Positions 49,559 to 58,838 are shown, counted from the stretch's first letter. The stretch is 64,000 bases of DNA from Limnochorda sp. L945t (GCF_035593305.1 NZ_CP141615.1:372001-436000); one strand, 5' to 3'. Numbers and translations: made by a program. The notes: generated by a model not told the origin, from the sequence alone.

Positions 49559-51871
49559 GTGCGGCGGCCACCGGCAGACGCGGGGCCGAGTCCCCGGGCT
49601 GCCCGACGGGCCCGCAGCGAGTCGCGGGCGGTGCGGGTCACGTTGCAGGGCCTGGCGGGCCTGGTGCGAAGGGCGGCGCAGGCCTCTGACGAGGGTGCCG
49701 TCTGGGGCGTGCTGGGCGAGGTGGCCGCGCGCGTGCTGGGCGCGGGCACGGTATGGGTGGCGCTCCCCTCGGAGGGCACCGGCCAGTGGCAGGTCGTCGC
49801 CTGCTCCGAGCCGCCCGAAGGGGGGACGCCGGGCGCGGCGAACCTCGGTGCGGCGCTGCAGAGCCTCGTCACGCTTGCCGTGCGACGGGGCCGCACCGTC
49901 GAGTGCCGGCCCCCTCCCTCCCGGGGGCTCGGCTCCAGGGCTCCCGCCCTCCGGCTCCGGTCTTCCGAGGCCTACCTTTGCGTACCTGTCTTCGTCGAAG
50001 GCCGGGCGCGCGCTGTCCTGGTGATGCCGGCGGGCAAGGGCCGTGGTCGAGCGGGCGGCCGCAAGGCTCGCGCGCAGCTGCTGGCGGAGCTCGCCGGGAG
50101 CATCGTGGAGCAGACCCTACGAGCGAAGGCGGAGCGGGAGACGGCGCAGGCGGGCATCCGGGCGCTGGTGGCGGCCCTGGAAGCCCGGGAGCCTGCGGCG
50201 CGAGGCCATGGCCAGCGGGTCGCTTCGACGGCGCTCTTGCTCGCCCGGGCCATGGGGCTCGACGAAGCAAAGGCGCGCCGGGTCGAGATGGCCGCGCTGC
50301 TCCACGACGTGGGCAAGCTGGGGGTGCCGGATGCCATCCTCGCCAAGCCCGGCCCGCTCGAGCCGGCCGAGCGGGTGGCCGTCGTCGCCCACCCGGAGAT
50401 GGGCGCGCGGATCGTGGCGGAGGTGGCGGGCTGGCAGGACCTCGCACCCATGGTACGCCACCATCACGAGTGGTACGGGGGCGGCGGCTACCCCGACGGC
50501 CTGGCAGGGGACGCGATCCCGTTGGGGGCGGCCATCATCGGGGTGGCCGAGGCGCTGGACGCCATGACCACCGAGCGGCCGTACCGGCCGGCCCGCCGCG
50601 TGGAGGAAGCGCTGGAGGAGATCGGCCGGTGTGCCGGCACGCAGTTCCACCCGGAGGTCGTGGATGCGCTGCACCGGGTGATGGAGCGGCGCGCCGAACC
50701 CCCCGAGGCGGCGCCGCTCGCGGACGGGGAGCCTGTCTCGCCCGGGGCCGGGGCGGAGGGCCCCCTGCAGGGGGCGAGGGTGATCGGCCTGCCGCCGCCG
50801 GAGGCCGGCTGCATCACACCCGTGCACCTCAAGGAGCTCGCTGCCCTCTATCGTCTGGCCCAGGCGATGAGGGACGTACTGGACATGCCGGCGCTCTTGT
50901 TCCGCGTCCTGGACATCATCGAGTCGGAGCTGGGCTGGCGAGACTGTTGCATCTTCCTGGTGGAGCCGGGCTCGGAGGACCTCACGATGGCGGCAGCCTC
51001 GGGGGCGTTTTCCGGTTGGGAAGGCTTACGGCTGCGAAGAGGCCAGGGTATGAACGGATGGGTGGCCGCGCACGGTGTCCCGGTGCTGGTGCCGGACGTG
51101 ACGCGTGAACCCCGTTATGTCCCCGGGCCCGCCTCCACGCGCAGCGAGGTGGTGGTGCCCGTCTCGGCGGGAGGGCGGGTCATCGGCACGCTCACCGTGG
51201 ACGCCCCGGTCGTGCACGCCTTCTCCCTCGAACAGGTCCAGGCTATCGCGGCGGTGGCGCACCAGGCGGCCGTGGCCGTGGAGGTGGCACAGCTGCACCA
51301 GCAGGTGCGGCGGGCAGCCATCCGGGACGGCCTCACGGGGCTCTTCAACCATCGCCACTTTTACGAGCGCCTGGAAGAGGAGCTGGAACGGGCCGCCCGG
51401 TACGGGTACGGGCTCCACGTGGCGATAGGCGACGTGGATGGGCTCAAGGGGGTCAACGACAGCCTGGGGCACCTGGCAGGGGACAAGGTACTGGCCGAGC
51501 TGGCACGGCTGCTTCGCCAGCACAGCCGCCGCTACGACGTGGTGGCCCGCTATGGGGGAGACGAGTTCGCCGTGATCATGCCGCAGACCGACCGGCAGGG
51601 AGCCCTGGCGATGACCCGAAGGTTGGATGGGGCAGCCCGGGAGGCGGTGCTCGCGTGGCAGGGGCGGCTCTTCCCCCTGCCCACCGTCAGCTGGGGGTTG
51701 GCCGGCTTCCCGGAAGACGGCCATCGCCCGGCCGAGCTCGTGGCGGTTGCCGACACCCGCATGTACCTGGCCAAGCGGGAACGCGGCCTCCTCCGGCCTG
51801 CGGATGGGCGCGGCGACGCCCAAAGAGGCCCGGACGGGGGTCAGGCGGGAGCGGCGGGAGCGTCCGGATGA
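49559..51871 (+). CDS. GAF - HD-GYP - GAF - GGDEF c-di-GMP signalling protein
   Basis: 770 residues, no membrane segment, GTG start. An N-terminal GAF-like domain (~30-180) precedes a full HD-GYP phosphodiesterase (HDVGKLGVPDAIL, HPEMGARI, HHHEWYGGGGYPDGLAGD, IIGVAEALDAMT). After a Pro-rich linker a second GAF (~420-575) is followed by GGDEF (YGGDEFAVIMP) with the inhibitory-site RxxD (RRYD) five residues ahead, so it can both make and break c-di-GMP. Sensing ligands unknown. Stop overlaps the next gene (ATGA). Confidence 0.94.
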   Translation: MRRPPADAGPSPRAARRARSESRAVRVTLQGLAGLVRRAAQASDEGAVWGVLGEVAARVLGAGTVWVALPSEGTGQWQVVACSEPPEGGTPGAANLGAALQSLVTLAVRRGRTVECRPPPSRGLGSRAPALRLRSSEAYLCVPVFVEGRARAVLVMPAGKGRGRAGGRKARAQLLAELAGSIVEQTLRAKAERETAQAGIRALVAALEAREPAARGHGQRVASTALLLARAMGLDEAKARRVEMAALLHDVGKLGVPDAILAKPGPLEPAERVAVVAHPEMGARIVAEVAGWQDLAPMVRHHHEWYGGGGYPDGLAGDAIPLGAAIIGVAEALDAMTTERPYRPARRVEEALEEIGRCAGTQFHPEVVDALHRVMERRAEPPEAAPLADGEPVSPGAGAEGPLQGARVIGLPPPEAGCITPVHLKELAALYRLAQAMRDVLDMPALLFRVLDIIESELGWRDCCIFLVEPGSEDLTMAAASGAFSGWEGLRLRRGQGMNGWVAAHGVPVLVPDVTREPRYVPGPASTRSEVVVPVSAGGRVIGTLTVDAPVVHAFSLEQVQAIAAVAHQAAVAVEVAQLHQQVRRAAIRDGLTGLFNHRHFYERLEEELERAARYGYGLHVAIGDVDGLKGVNDSLGHLAGDKVLAELARLLRQHSRRYDVVARYGGDEFAVIMPQTDRQGALAMTRRLDGAAREAVLAWQGRLFPLPTVSWGLAGFPEDGHRPAELVAVADTRMYLAKRERGLLRPADGRGDAQRGPDGGQAGAAGASG

Positions 51872-52689
51872 AACGAGAGGGCGCGCCAGGGCCGGCCACG
51901 GTCCTGGCTCCACTGGAGATGGAAGGGCAGCGGGTGGTGGTGGCGCGCCGGGTGCCCGGCAAGCGCAAGAGACCGCTGGTCGTGGTCATCCCCGGGCTCC
52001 TGTCGGCTCCCGACGCCTTGCTCGGCTGGCTGGTGGAGCTGGCCGGGGCCGGCATGACGGCGGCCGGCATCGAACATACGGGCGTGGGCCGTGCGGCGGC
52101 AGCCTCGGATTTCGCAGGGGCCCTGGACCGTTTGGTGAACCGGCTGGCCGGGGTCGCCGTCTCGGTGGCCGAAGCCCTCGACGGCCGGTACGGGGTGGAC
52201 CCGCAGCGCTGGGGACTGGTCGGGATCTCCGTGGGAGGGTGGGCGGCCCTGCGAGCGGCCGAGCGGTACGACGGCCGGGAGATAGCGAGCGGCCCGAGGG
52301 CCGTAGCGGCCCTGTTGTGCAGCCCCGGGTGGCGGCGGGTGCCGGCACGGGCGCGGGCCTTCTTCCGGCCGCTCGGTCTGGATCTCCCGGAAACCGCCGC
52401 CGATACGGCGGTGGATCCGGATCGCCACCCTCACCTGCATCCGGGTGACGCCGGAGCGCGGGGGCGGAGGTTGGCCGGCCGGGCGGTGCTCCTGGCGGCC
52501 GGGGGGAAGGATCCCCTCGTGCCGCTTCAAGACGTGCGCGCCTTGTACGAAGCCATCGACCGCCAGCGCCCCCAGGGGGACGGGCCGGAGAGACACCAGC
52601 TGCTGGTCTACCCGGGCCTCGGGCACGAGGTGAGCCTGCCCATGCGGCGGCGGGTCGTGTCGTGGGTAGGCTGGATGCTGGGGGCATGA
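51868..52689 (+). CDS. Alpha/beta hydrolase
   Basis: 273 residues. PLVVVIPGLLSAPDALLGW begins the fold; nucleophile elbow GISVGG holds the serine in GLVGISVGGWAALRAAE; the acid is in AAGGKDPLVPLQDVRALYE and the histidine in GLGHEVSLP. An arginine/aspartate-rich lid lies in between. No close substrate family recognised; carboxylesterase or prolyl-oligopeptidase-like acyl hydrolases are candidates. ATG overlaps the stop of the GGDEF/HD-GYP gene. Confidence 0.85.
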   Translation: MKREGAPGPATVLAPLEMEGQRVVVARRVPGKRKRPLVVVIPGLLSAPDALLGWLVELAGAGMTAAGIEHTGVGRAAAASDFAGALDRLVNRLAGVAVSVAEALDGRYGVDPQRWGLVGISVGGWAALRAAERYDGREIASGPRAVAALLCSPGWRRVPARARAFFRPLGLDLPETAADTAVDPDRHPHLHPGDAGARGRRLAGRAVLLAAGGKDPLVPLQDVRALYEAIDRQRPQGDGPERHQLLVYPGLGHEVSLPMRRRVVSWVGWMLGA

Positions 52690-52738
52690 CGGGCGGCTGC
52701 ACGCCGGGAAGGGTACGACGCATGAGGGCAGGGACGCT

Positions 52739-54154
52739 ATGCGCTATATCGGGGTGGACCTGGCATGGTCGGCGAACCGCCCGAGCGGTATCGTGGTACT
52801 GGGGGAACAGGGCGACGTAGAGGGCTGGGGCTACCTCGTCGAACTCTCTGCCATCGCGAGCTTCTGCCTGGCTGCATCCGGTGAGGAGCCGGCGATCGTG
52901 GCGGTGGACGCGCCGCTCGAGGTGCCCAACGAGACCGGGCAGCGGCCTGCCGAGCGGGCGCTCTTGCGGCTGTTCGCCGAGCGGAGGCTGGGCGCCCACG
53001 TGGTGAGCCGCCGGCGGCTCCTCTCCGTTCACGGGAGCTTGCGGGGGGAGGACCTGGTACGGCTGCTCCGGCCGCGTTTCGTGCCGGACGGCGGCTTCGG
53101 CGGCTCGACGGTGGCGCCGGGCCTTCTGATCGAGGTATATCCTCATGCGGCGCTGATCGCGTGGTTCGACCTGCCGACGCCCCTCGAGTACAAGCGTGGG
53201 CCGCTCGAGCGCCGGAGCAACGGGCTCCGGCGGCTGGTGGAGCTGCTTCGCCGGTTGGAGCGAGCCGATCCCCCGCTCGACCTGGAGCGCGCCCTTTGGA
53301 TACCGGGCGACGAGGAGTGGGAAGGCCTGTCGGGCATCCAGGCGGACCAGATCGAGGCGCTGCTGGACGCCCTGATCTGCGCGCACGTGGCCCGCTATTG
53401 CAGGCGCTGGGGGCAGGAGCGCTGCACCCGGATCGGCGGCCCCGGCGAAGGGAGCATCTTGACGCCGCTGCCCCCCGCCGGGAGCGGTCCGCCTGCTTCT
53501 GCGGCGGGCGTTCCGTCGCCGGCCGGTGCCGTGGAGGGAGACGAGCGTCACACACGTGAGAGACGGGAAAGGAGGAGCCGCCGTGCAGTGGCACGTGGTG
53601 CCGGTGGAGAAGCCCGAGCACGCCAACGTCATCCTGGGGCAGGCCCACTTCATCAAGACGGTGGAAGACCTGCACGAGGCCATGGCGGGGGCGGGAGGCG
53701 CCATCCGGTTCGGGATCGCCTTCAACGAGGCGTCGGGGCCGTGCCTGGTGCGCCATTCCGGCAACGATCCGGAGCTGGTCCGGGTGGCGACGGACAACGC
53801 CCGCCGGATCGGGGCCGGGCACGTCTTCGTCATCGTCATGGAGGAGGGCTTCCCCATCAACGTCCTCAACGCCATCAAACAGGTCCCCGAGGTTTGCGGG
53901 ATCTACTGCGCGACCGCCAATCCGTGCCAGGTAGTGGTGGCGGAGACCGATCAGGGCCGGGGCGTGATGGGGGTCGTCGACGGCCAGGCGGTCAAAGGCG
54001 TGGAGACCGAGCAGGACGTCCAGGATCGCAAGGCGCTCTTGCGCCGGTTTGGATACAAGCTGTAAGGCGCGGCCGGGCGCATCTTCGTCAGCGCCACAGC
54101 CCGCGCCCCTCCCGGCGGGCCCGCTGCTGGAGCGCCACGAAGAAGTCCGCGTAG
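52739..54154 (+). CDS. DUF429 protein; frame runs on through the next gene
   Basis: The conserved part is residues ~1-255: MRYIGVDLAWSANRPSGIVVL (RNase H-like nucleotide-binding fold), VAVDAPLEVPNETGQRPAER, IEVYPHAALIAWF and the closing QADQIEALLDALICAHVARY with EGSILTPLPP near 53475. Function of DUF429 is unknown. No in-frame stop occurs until 54154, so the frame overlaps the adenosine-specific kinase gene (53583-54065) by over 480 bases; its last ~210 residues are Arg/Gly/Pro-rich shadow. A stop TGA at 53557 lies in the +2 frame. A natural frameshift or sequencing indel near 53480-53560, or a genuine long overlap, must explain it. Confidence 0.72.
   Translation: MRYIGVDLAWSANRPSGIVVLGEQGDVEGWGYLVELSAIASFCLAASGEEPAIVAVDAPLEVPNETGQRPAERALLRLFAERRLGAHVVSRRRLLSVHGSLRGEDLVRLLRPRFVPDGGFGGSTVAPGLLIEVYPHAALIAWFDLPTPLEYKRGPLERRSNGLRRLVELLRRLERADPPLDLERALWIPGDEEWEGLSGIQADQIEALLDALICAHVARYCRRWGQERCTRIGGPGEGSILTPLPPAGSGPPASAAGVPSPAGAVEGDERHTRERRERRSRRAVARGAGGEARARQRHPGAGPLHQDGGRPARGHGGGGRRHPVRDRLQRGVGAVPGAPFRQRSGAGPGGDGQRPPDRGRARLRHRHGGGLPHQRPQRHQTGPRGLRDLLRDRQSVPGSGGGDRSGPGRDGGRRRPGGQRRGDRAGRPGSQGALAPVWIQAVRRGRAHLRQRHSPRPSRRARCWSATKKSA
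53583..54065 (+). CDS. Adenosine-specific kinase (PF04008 family)
   Basis: 160 residues. VEKPEHANVILGQAHFIKTVEDLHEAM, RFGIAFNEASGPCLVRHSGND, HVFVIVMEEGFPINVLNAIKQVPEVCGIYCATANPCQV and GRGVMGVVDGQAVKGVE are hallmarks of the archaeal-type adenosine kinase family, rare in Bacillota. GTG start with GGAAAGGAGGAG about eight bases before. Phosphorylates adenosine or acts as a binding protein. Convergent with the thermonuclease gene. Confidence 0.92.
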   Translation: MQWHVVPVEKPEHANVILGQAHFIKTVEDLHEAMAGAGGAIRFGIAFNEASGPCLVRHSGNDPELVRVATDNARRIGAGHVFVIVMEEGFPINVLNAIKQVPEVCGIYCATANPCQVVVAETDQGRGVMGVVDGQAVKGVETEQDVQDRKALLRRFGYKL

Positions 54155-54681
54155 CGCACGTTGGGCGGTACGGTCAGCACTCGCGCGTAACCTTGCTCGA
54201 GCAACCAGGCGTTGACCATGACCTGCCGGTCGGCGGTCCAGACGTACGCCAGTGTGCGCCCGTACCGGTCTCGCTCCTGCACGTCGGTAGCGAGCAGCAC
54301 CGTGCGGCCGCCGACGAGGCGCACGTTGGCTTCTCTGGCCATGCGGGCCATACGCCTCACGTCCGGGTCGGGTGCGTTCATCTCGGGGGTATCCACCCCG
54401 ATGTAGCGCACCCGGCCCAGCTCCCGGGTCTCGATGGTGTCCCCGTCGATGACCCGCACGACGTAGTCGGCGACGGCGCCGGGCGGAGGTGAGGGATGGG
54501 GCCCTGGCGGGAGCGCATCCCGGCCCATCCATCGCTGGTAGGCGAGCACCCCTGCGTAGGCCAGCAGCACCGCCGCCAGCACCCAACCCAGCCCAGGGGC
54601 CCTGCGCCGGCCCCGATCGGCGCCAGGGGACGCGAGCAGGCGACGGTGACGGTCACGAAAGGGACGGCTGCGCGGGTTCAT
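54088..54681 (-). CDS. Membrane-anchored thermonuclease (SNase) family protein
   Basis: 197 residues. An N-terminal basic stretch and one transmembrane helix (GLGWVLAAVLLAYAGVLAY) precede an SNase domain: VVRVIDGDTIETRELGRVRYIGVDTPEMN, DRYGRTLAYVW. The catalytic Arg/Glu pair (R in RVRYIG, E in TPEMN) and the second Arg (YGR) are in place, so extracellular calcium-dependent nuclease activity is expected. ATG overlaps the stop of the GAF-GGDEF gene (four bases), giving an operon. Likely acts in envelope or nucleic-acid scavenging. Confidence 0.9.
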   Translation of the reverse strand: MNPRSRPFRDRHRRLLASPGADRGRRRAPGLGWVLAAVLLAYAGVLAYQRWMGRDALPPGPHPSPPPGAVADYVVRVIDGDTIETRELGRVRYIGVDTPEMNAPDPDVRRMARMAREANVRLVGGRTVLLATDVQERDRYGRTLAYVWTADRQVMVNAWLLEQGYARVLTVPPNVRYADFFVALQQRARREGRGLWR

Positions 54682-56102
54682 GCGGGGTTGGAAGCCTGGG
54701 CCTCCCAGACGACGACCTGGTTTTTCCCGCTGCGCTTGGCCTGGTAGCAGGCTTCGTCGGCGCGCCGCAACAGATCGCGGGCGCTTTCTGCGTGGTCGGG
54801 GAACGTGGCCACCCCCGCGCTGAGCGATATGCCGGGGCCGCCTCGCGTAAGGGCCTCGACGAACGACTCTGCCCGTGGCACGGCCTGCTGGATGCGGCGC
54901 GCCAGGCGCAGCGCGTCATCGGTGCCGGTGTCGGGCAGCAGCAGGACGAACTCCTCCCCGCCGTACCGGGCCGCCAGATCGGTGCGCCGTACGCTTTGCC
55001 GGATGAGCCGGCCGATTTGCCGCAGCACCTCGTCGCCCACCAGGTGCCCGAAACGGTCGTTGAACATCTTGAAATCGTCGATGTCGAGCAAGACCACCGA
55101 GACCGGGCTCCCCATCCGGCGTGCCCGCTCCACCGCGATCTCGAGCTGCTGGGAGAAGTGACGGTGGTTGTACAGCTCCGTGAGGCCGTCGGTGATGGCC
55201 ATTTGGGCCGTGAGCCCCAGGAGCCGGGCGTTTTGGATCGCCACGGCCGCCTGGTCGGCGATGGCCTGCAGCACCTGCTCGTCCTCCTCGGTGAAGGCGC
55301 TCAGCCGGGGGCTTTCGACGTTGAGCACGCCCAGCACGCGGCCCTTGATGCGGATGGGCACCGCCACCTCGCTCATGCACTCCCGGATCCCCGGCACGTA
55401 GCGGGGGTCCCGCCGCACGTCGTCGACCCGCACGGCGAGCCCCGTACGGGCCACGAAGCCCGTGATCCCCTGGTCGAAACCGATGGTCATGCCTATCGGG
55501 GCGTCATACCCGGCGGCGCCCACCAGCCGCAACGTATCCTTGCGCTCCTCGTCCACCAGCAGGATGGCCGGGTGGGAGTACCCGAAGGTGTTGCGCACCA
55601 GCCGGACAAGGCGCGTGATGAGGCGCTCCAGGTCGAGCTCCGATGTGATCAGCTTCCCGCTTTCGTACAACGCCTCCAGTTGCTGGCGGGCTCGGCGCAG
55701 CTCCCGTACCAGCCGCAAGAGCTCCACCGTGCGGTAATAGCGCAGGTGGGCTACCGTACCGCCCACGACCCCCAGGCCTACGAAAAACAGCCCTGCCACC
55801 ATCCAGTCCACCACGACCGGCGCGGGCCACGGCCAGCCGTAAGACCCCCAGAGCCCTGCGGCTGTGATGACCGCGGCGCCGGCTCCTCCTGCGAGGCCGG
55901 CGACGGGGCCGTATGCCAGTCCGGCGGCTGCCGGAACCAGGCCCGGTAGCGCGTGGACCGACGGCGGGGGCTTGCCCGCGGCCATCAAGCCGCCATACAG
56001 GGCAACCGCTCCCGCGGCGGTCAGCAGCCCCGCCTGGCGCAGCAGGACAGGGACGCGCCGGCGCCCCAGCGGGCGCCGCGACACTTCGGCAGTCTCCCGC
56101 AC
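54678..56102 (-). CDS. Membrane GAF-GGDEF diguanylate cyclase
   Basis: 474 residues. Several N-terminal membrane segments (QAGLLTAAGAVALYGGLMA, LVPAAAGLAYGPVAGLAG, AAVITAAGLWGSYGWPWP, VDWMVAGLFFVGLGVVGG), a coiled coil (LLRLVRELRRARQQLEALYES), a GAF domain (~150-300) and GGDEF (ARYGGEEFVLLLP) at ~370-400 with RxxD (RRTD) five residues before. It should make c-di-GMP. GTG start at 56102, weak ribosome site. Diverges from the GerMN gene; the thermonuclease follows in the same operon. Confidence 0.92.
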   Translation of the reverse strand: MRETAEVSRRPLGRRRVPVLLRQAGLLTAAGAVALYGGLMAAGKPPPSVHALPGLVPAAAGLAYGPVAGLAGGAGAAVITAAGLWGSYGWPWPAPVVVDWMVAGLFFVGLGVVGGTVAHLRYYRTVELLRLVRELRRARQQLEALYESGKLITSELDLERLITRLVRLVRNTFGYSHPAILLVDEERKDTLRLVGAAGYDAPIGMTIGFDQGITGFVARTGLAVRVDDVRRDPRYVPGIRECMSEVAVPIRIKGRVLGVLNVESPRLSAFTEEDEQVLQAIADQAAVAIQNARLLGLTAQMAITDGLTELYNHRHFSQQLEIAVERARRMGSPVSVVLLDIDDFKMFNDRFGHLVGDEVLRQIGRLIRQSVRRTDLAARYGGEEFVLLLPDTGTDDALRLARRIQQAVPRAESFVEALTRGGPGISLSAGVATFPDHAESARDLLRRADEACYQAKRSGKNQVVVWEAQASNPA

Positions 56103-56229
56103 CCTGCCACCCCATCCCCCGGCGACATGGAACCGGCTTCCTCTATTACCGCTGATTATATCGGCCCTCCGGCGGCGTGTCACTCTCCGAACACCCCCTT
56201 TCGTGGCCAAGTCGCAGCTCGTGTCCGGG

Positions 56230-56235
56230 TACAAT
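56230..56235 (+). promoter_or_regulatory. Candidate -10 box of the GerMN gene
   Basis: TACAAT at 56230-56235 lies 25 bases before the GTG start of the GerMN gene, with a start site near 56242. No convincing -35 at 16-18 bases. Confidence 0.3.
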
Positions 56236-56259
56236 GGGCGTGGTGGGAAGGGGTCAAAG

Positions 56260-56973
56260 GTGCGAGGCGTGGGCGAAGCAACGCAAGAGGGGCTCGGAGA
56301 ACGGCGCGTCCGTGAGGCGCCGCCCCGGAAAGACCGGCTGCGGGCAGGCCGTCTCGTCCTGGCGGCCCTCCTGGTCGTCGCCCTGGTCACCGGGGCAGGG
56401 GTCGGAGCCTATCGGGTCGTCTGGTCGCACCTGTCAGCGACGAGCGCTCGGATCGACCGCATGGAGCGCACCCTGGAGCAGCTCTCGGAGCGGGTGAGCC
56501 GGATCGAGCAGGTGCAGCGACTGGTCGCGCCCGCCCGGGTCGAGGTCTACTTCAGCCGGTCCACCCCGGAGGGCGAGCTGGAGATGGTACGGGTCGAGCG
56601 CCCGGCCCCGCCGGCCAGCGCTCCGGAAGACCGCGTGCGTCTCGCCATCCAGGCCATGCTCCAGGGTCCCTCGCCCGGGGAGACCTCCGGCCAGTCTCTC
56701 TACACCCAGATTCCCGAGGGCACCCGCCTGCTGTCGGTACGCCTGCAGGGCGAGACCGCGTTCTTGAACTTCTCCCGGGAGTTCGAGCAGACCGGCGGTA
56801 CTCAGCGCCTAGCCGGCATGCTCCGCCAGGTGGTCTTCACCGCCACGGCGGTGCCGCCGGTGCGCAAGGTGGTGCTGCTGGTGGAAGGGGAGCAGGTAGG
56901 CACCGAGACGCATCCGTTCACAGGAGATGGACTCCTGTTCGGCGAACTCTCCCGGGACGCGCTGCCGCTTTGA
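56260..56973 (+). CDS. GerMN-domain protein with transmembrane helix and coiled coil
   Basis: 237 residues. One transmembrane helix (LVLAALLVVALVTGAGVGAYRVV, ~28-50), a short coiled coil (RIDRMERTLEQLSERVSRIEQVQRL), then a GerMN domain: VEVYFSRSTPEGELEMVRVER, AIQAMLQGPSPGE, IPEGTRLLSVRLQGETAFLNFSREF and VVFTATAVPPVRKVVLLVEGEQV. GerMN domains occur in germination and sporulation envelope proteins. GTG start; AAGGGG is about seven bases upstream. The ABC exporter follows by 57 bases. Confidence 0.85.
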   Translation: MRGVGEATQEGLGERRVREAPPRKDRLRAGRLVLAALLVVALVTGAGVGAYRVVWSHLSATSARIDRMERTLEQLSERVSRIEQVQRLVAPARVEVYFSRSTPEGELEMVRVERPAPPASAPEDRVRLAIQAMLQGPSPGETSGQSLYTQIPEGTRLLSVRLQGETAFLNFSREFEQTGGTQRLAGMLRQVVFTATAVPPVRKVVLLVEGEQVGTETHPFTGDGLLFGELSRDALPL

Positions 56974-57030
56974 GCGGAGAGGCGAGGGGGCCGACGCGCA
57001 ATCGGGGCTCAGCGTTTCGTCGCGCAGTTC

Positions 57031-58812
57031 GTGCGGCGTCACCGGTGGCGTTACGCTGCCGGGGTCGCCGCCCTCATCGTCGTGGACCTCCTCCAGCTCT
57101 ACATTCCCCAGGTCCTGGGCGGCGTGGCGGACGAGCTCGCTGCCGGCCGCCTCAGCGCCGCTTACGTGCTCCGCGCGGCGGGGCTGCTGGTGGCGCTCGA
57201 CGTGCTGATCGCCGCGGGCCGGTGGGCCTGGCGCCAGTTCCTGCTTGGCGCCTCCCGGCTCCTGGAAGTCGAGCTGAGGCGCCATGTCTTCGTGCACCTG
57301 CAAACCCTCTCCGCAGGCTACTTCACGCGGCACCGGGTCGGGGACCTGATGGCTCACCTGACCAACGACATCCAGGCGGTGCGCATGGCGGCGGGGCAGG
57401 GCGTGGTGCTCTCGGTGGACGCCATCTTCATGACCGTCGCGGTCGCCGCCATGATGGTCGGTACGACCGACCTGCGCCTCAGCTTGCTGGCTGCCGCGCC
57501 GTTGTTGCTGCTCGCCGTCGCCTTGAGCAGGACGGGGCGGGAAGTCCACCGGCGCTTCCGGTCGGTCCAGGAGGGCTTCAGCCACCTCACCGAGTTCGTC
57601 GAGGAGAACGTGACAGGGATCCGGGTGGTGCAGAGCTTCGCCCGGGAGGCGCAAGAGCAGGCGCGCTTCGACGCGATCGCCGCCGAGCAGGTGCGCCGCC
57701 AGATGCACCTTGCCCGGGTGTGGGCGGCCATGGGCCCCATGACCGAGGGAGCCGTCGGTCTTTCTTTTGCAGTGCTGCTGTTCGTGGGCGGATGGATGGT
57801 GGAGTCGGACCTGGTGAGCCTGGGCGGCTTCGTGGCGTTCACCGGTTACCTCTCCATGCTCGTGTGGCCCCTCACGTCGGTCGGGTGGTTGATCAACATG
57901 ATCCAGAGGGGCCGGGCGTCGCTCGAACGGCTGAGCGCCATCCTGGGTGAGGTGCCGGAGGTGACGGAGAGCCCGGACTCCATCGATCCGGGGCTGCTGT
58001 CGGGGCGAGTCGACGTGCGGGGGCTCACCTTCACCTATCCGGGCGCCTCCCGCCCGGCCCTGGTCGACATCCGCTTCTCTTTGCGCCCCGGGGAGAGCCT
58101 CGGGCTGGTCGGGCGTACCGGTTCGGGCAAGAGCACCCTGGCCATGCTCCTGCTGCGCCTGTACGACCCGCCGCCCGGGACCATCTTCTACGACGGCGTC
58201 GACGTGCGGCGATTGCGCCTGGCTCCGCTACGCCGCCAGATCGGCTACGTGCCCCAGGATCAGTTTCTGTTCTCCATGAGCCTGGCGGAAAACATCGCCT
58301 TCGGGCTCGACAGCCGCGGCGCGCAGGACGGAACGGCCGCCAGCGGGCCCCGCCCCGTGAGGCTTGCGGGGGACCCGGCCGACGACCCGGTGGTCGTGCG
58401 GGCGGCGCAGCTCGGACACCTGCACGAGGACGTGGAGACGTTCCCCGAGGGGTACCGGTCCCTGGTCGGCGAGCGGGGCATCGCCCTCTCGGGCGGCCAA
58501 AAGCAGAGGACCGCCATCGCCAGGGCCCTGGCCAAGGAGCCCAGGTTGCTCGTCATGGACGATGCTCTCTCCGCCGTGGACGTGCAGACGGAGCGGGCCA
58601 TCCTGCACGACCTGCAGGACGTGCTCGCCGGGAGGACGACCATCATCATCTCCCACCGGCTCTCCGCGGTCCGCCATTGCGACCGGATCCTGGTGCTGGA
58701 CGAGGGCCGGATCGTCGAGGAGGGCACCCACGAGGAACTCGCCGCTCGAGGTGGCCTCTATGCGCGCATGCTCCACCAGCAGCAGCTGGAAGCAGAACTC
58801 CAGGCGCCCTGA
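57031..58812 (+). CDS. yheI: Heterodimeric ABC exporter subunit, degenerate-site half (YheI/BmrC-like)
   Basis: 593 residues: six transmembrane helices (~12-290), then an ATPase with Walker A GRTGSGKST, Q-loop VPQDQFLFS, signature LSGGQKQR and Walker B LLVMDDALSAVD. The catalytic Glu after Walker B is Asp, the mark of the degenerate half in heterodimeric exporters (BmrC, TM287), and the partner downstream has the normal Glu. Start uncertain: GTG 57031 lacks a ribosome site; GAGGGGG stands ten bases before an in-frame ATC at 57001 that restores the usual basic helix RFVAQFVRRHRWRY. A ~20-residue insert precedes the signature. Confidence 0.9.
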   Translation: MRRHRWRYAAGVAALIVVDLLQLYIPQVLGGVADELAAGRLSAAYVLRAAGLLVALDVLIAAGRWAWRQFLLGASRLLEVELRRHVFVHLQTLSAGYFTRHRVGDLMAHLTNDIQAVRMAAGQGVVLSVDAIFMTVAVAAMMVGTTDLRLSLLAAAPLLLLAVALSRTGREVHRRFRSVQEGFSHLTEFVEENVTGIRVVQSFAREAQEQARFDAIAAEQVRRQMHLARVWAAMGPMTEGAVGLSFAVLLFVGGWMVESDLVSLGGFVAFTGYLSMLVWPLTSVGWLINMIQRGRASLERLSAILGEVPEVTESPDSIDPGLLSGRVDVRGLTFTYPGASRPALVDIRFSLRPGESLGLVGRTGSGKSTLAMLLLRLYDPPPGTIFYDGVDVRRLRLAPLRRQIGYVPQDQFLFSMSLAENIAFGLDSRGAQDGTAASGPRPVRLAGDPADDPVVVRAAQLGHLHEDVETFPEGYRSLVGERGIALSGGQKQRTAIARALAKEPRLLVMDDALSAVDVQTERAILHDLQDVLAGRTTIIISHRLSAVRHCDRILVLDEGRIVEEGTHEELAARGGLYARMLHQQQLEAELQAP

Positions 58813-58838
58813 GGCGCAGTCGGGGAGGTCTTCCACCG

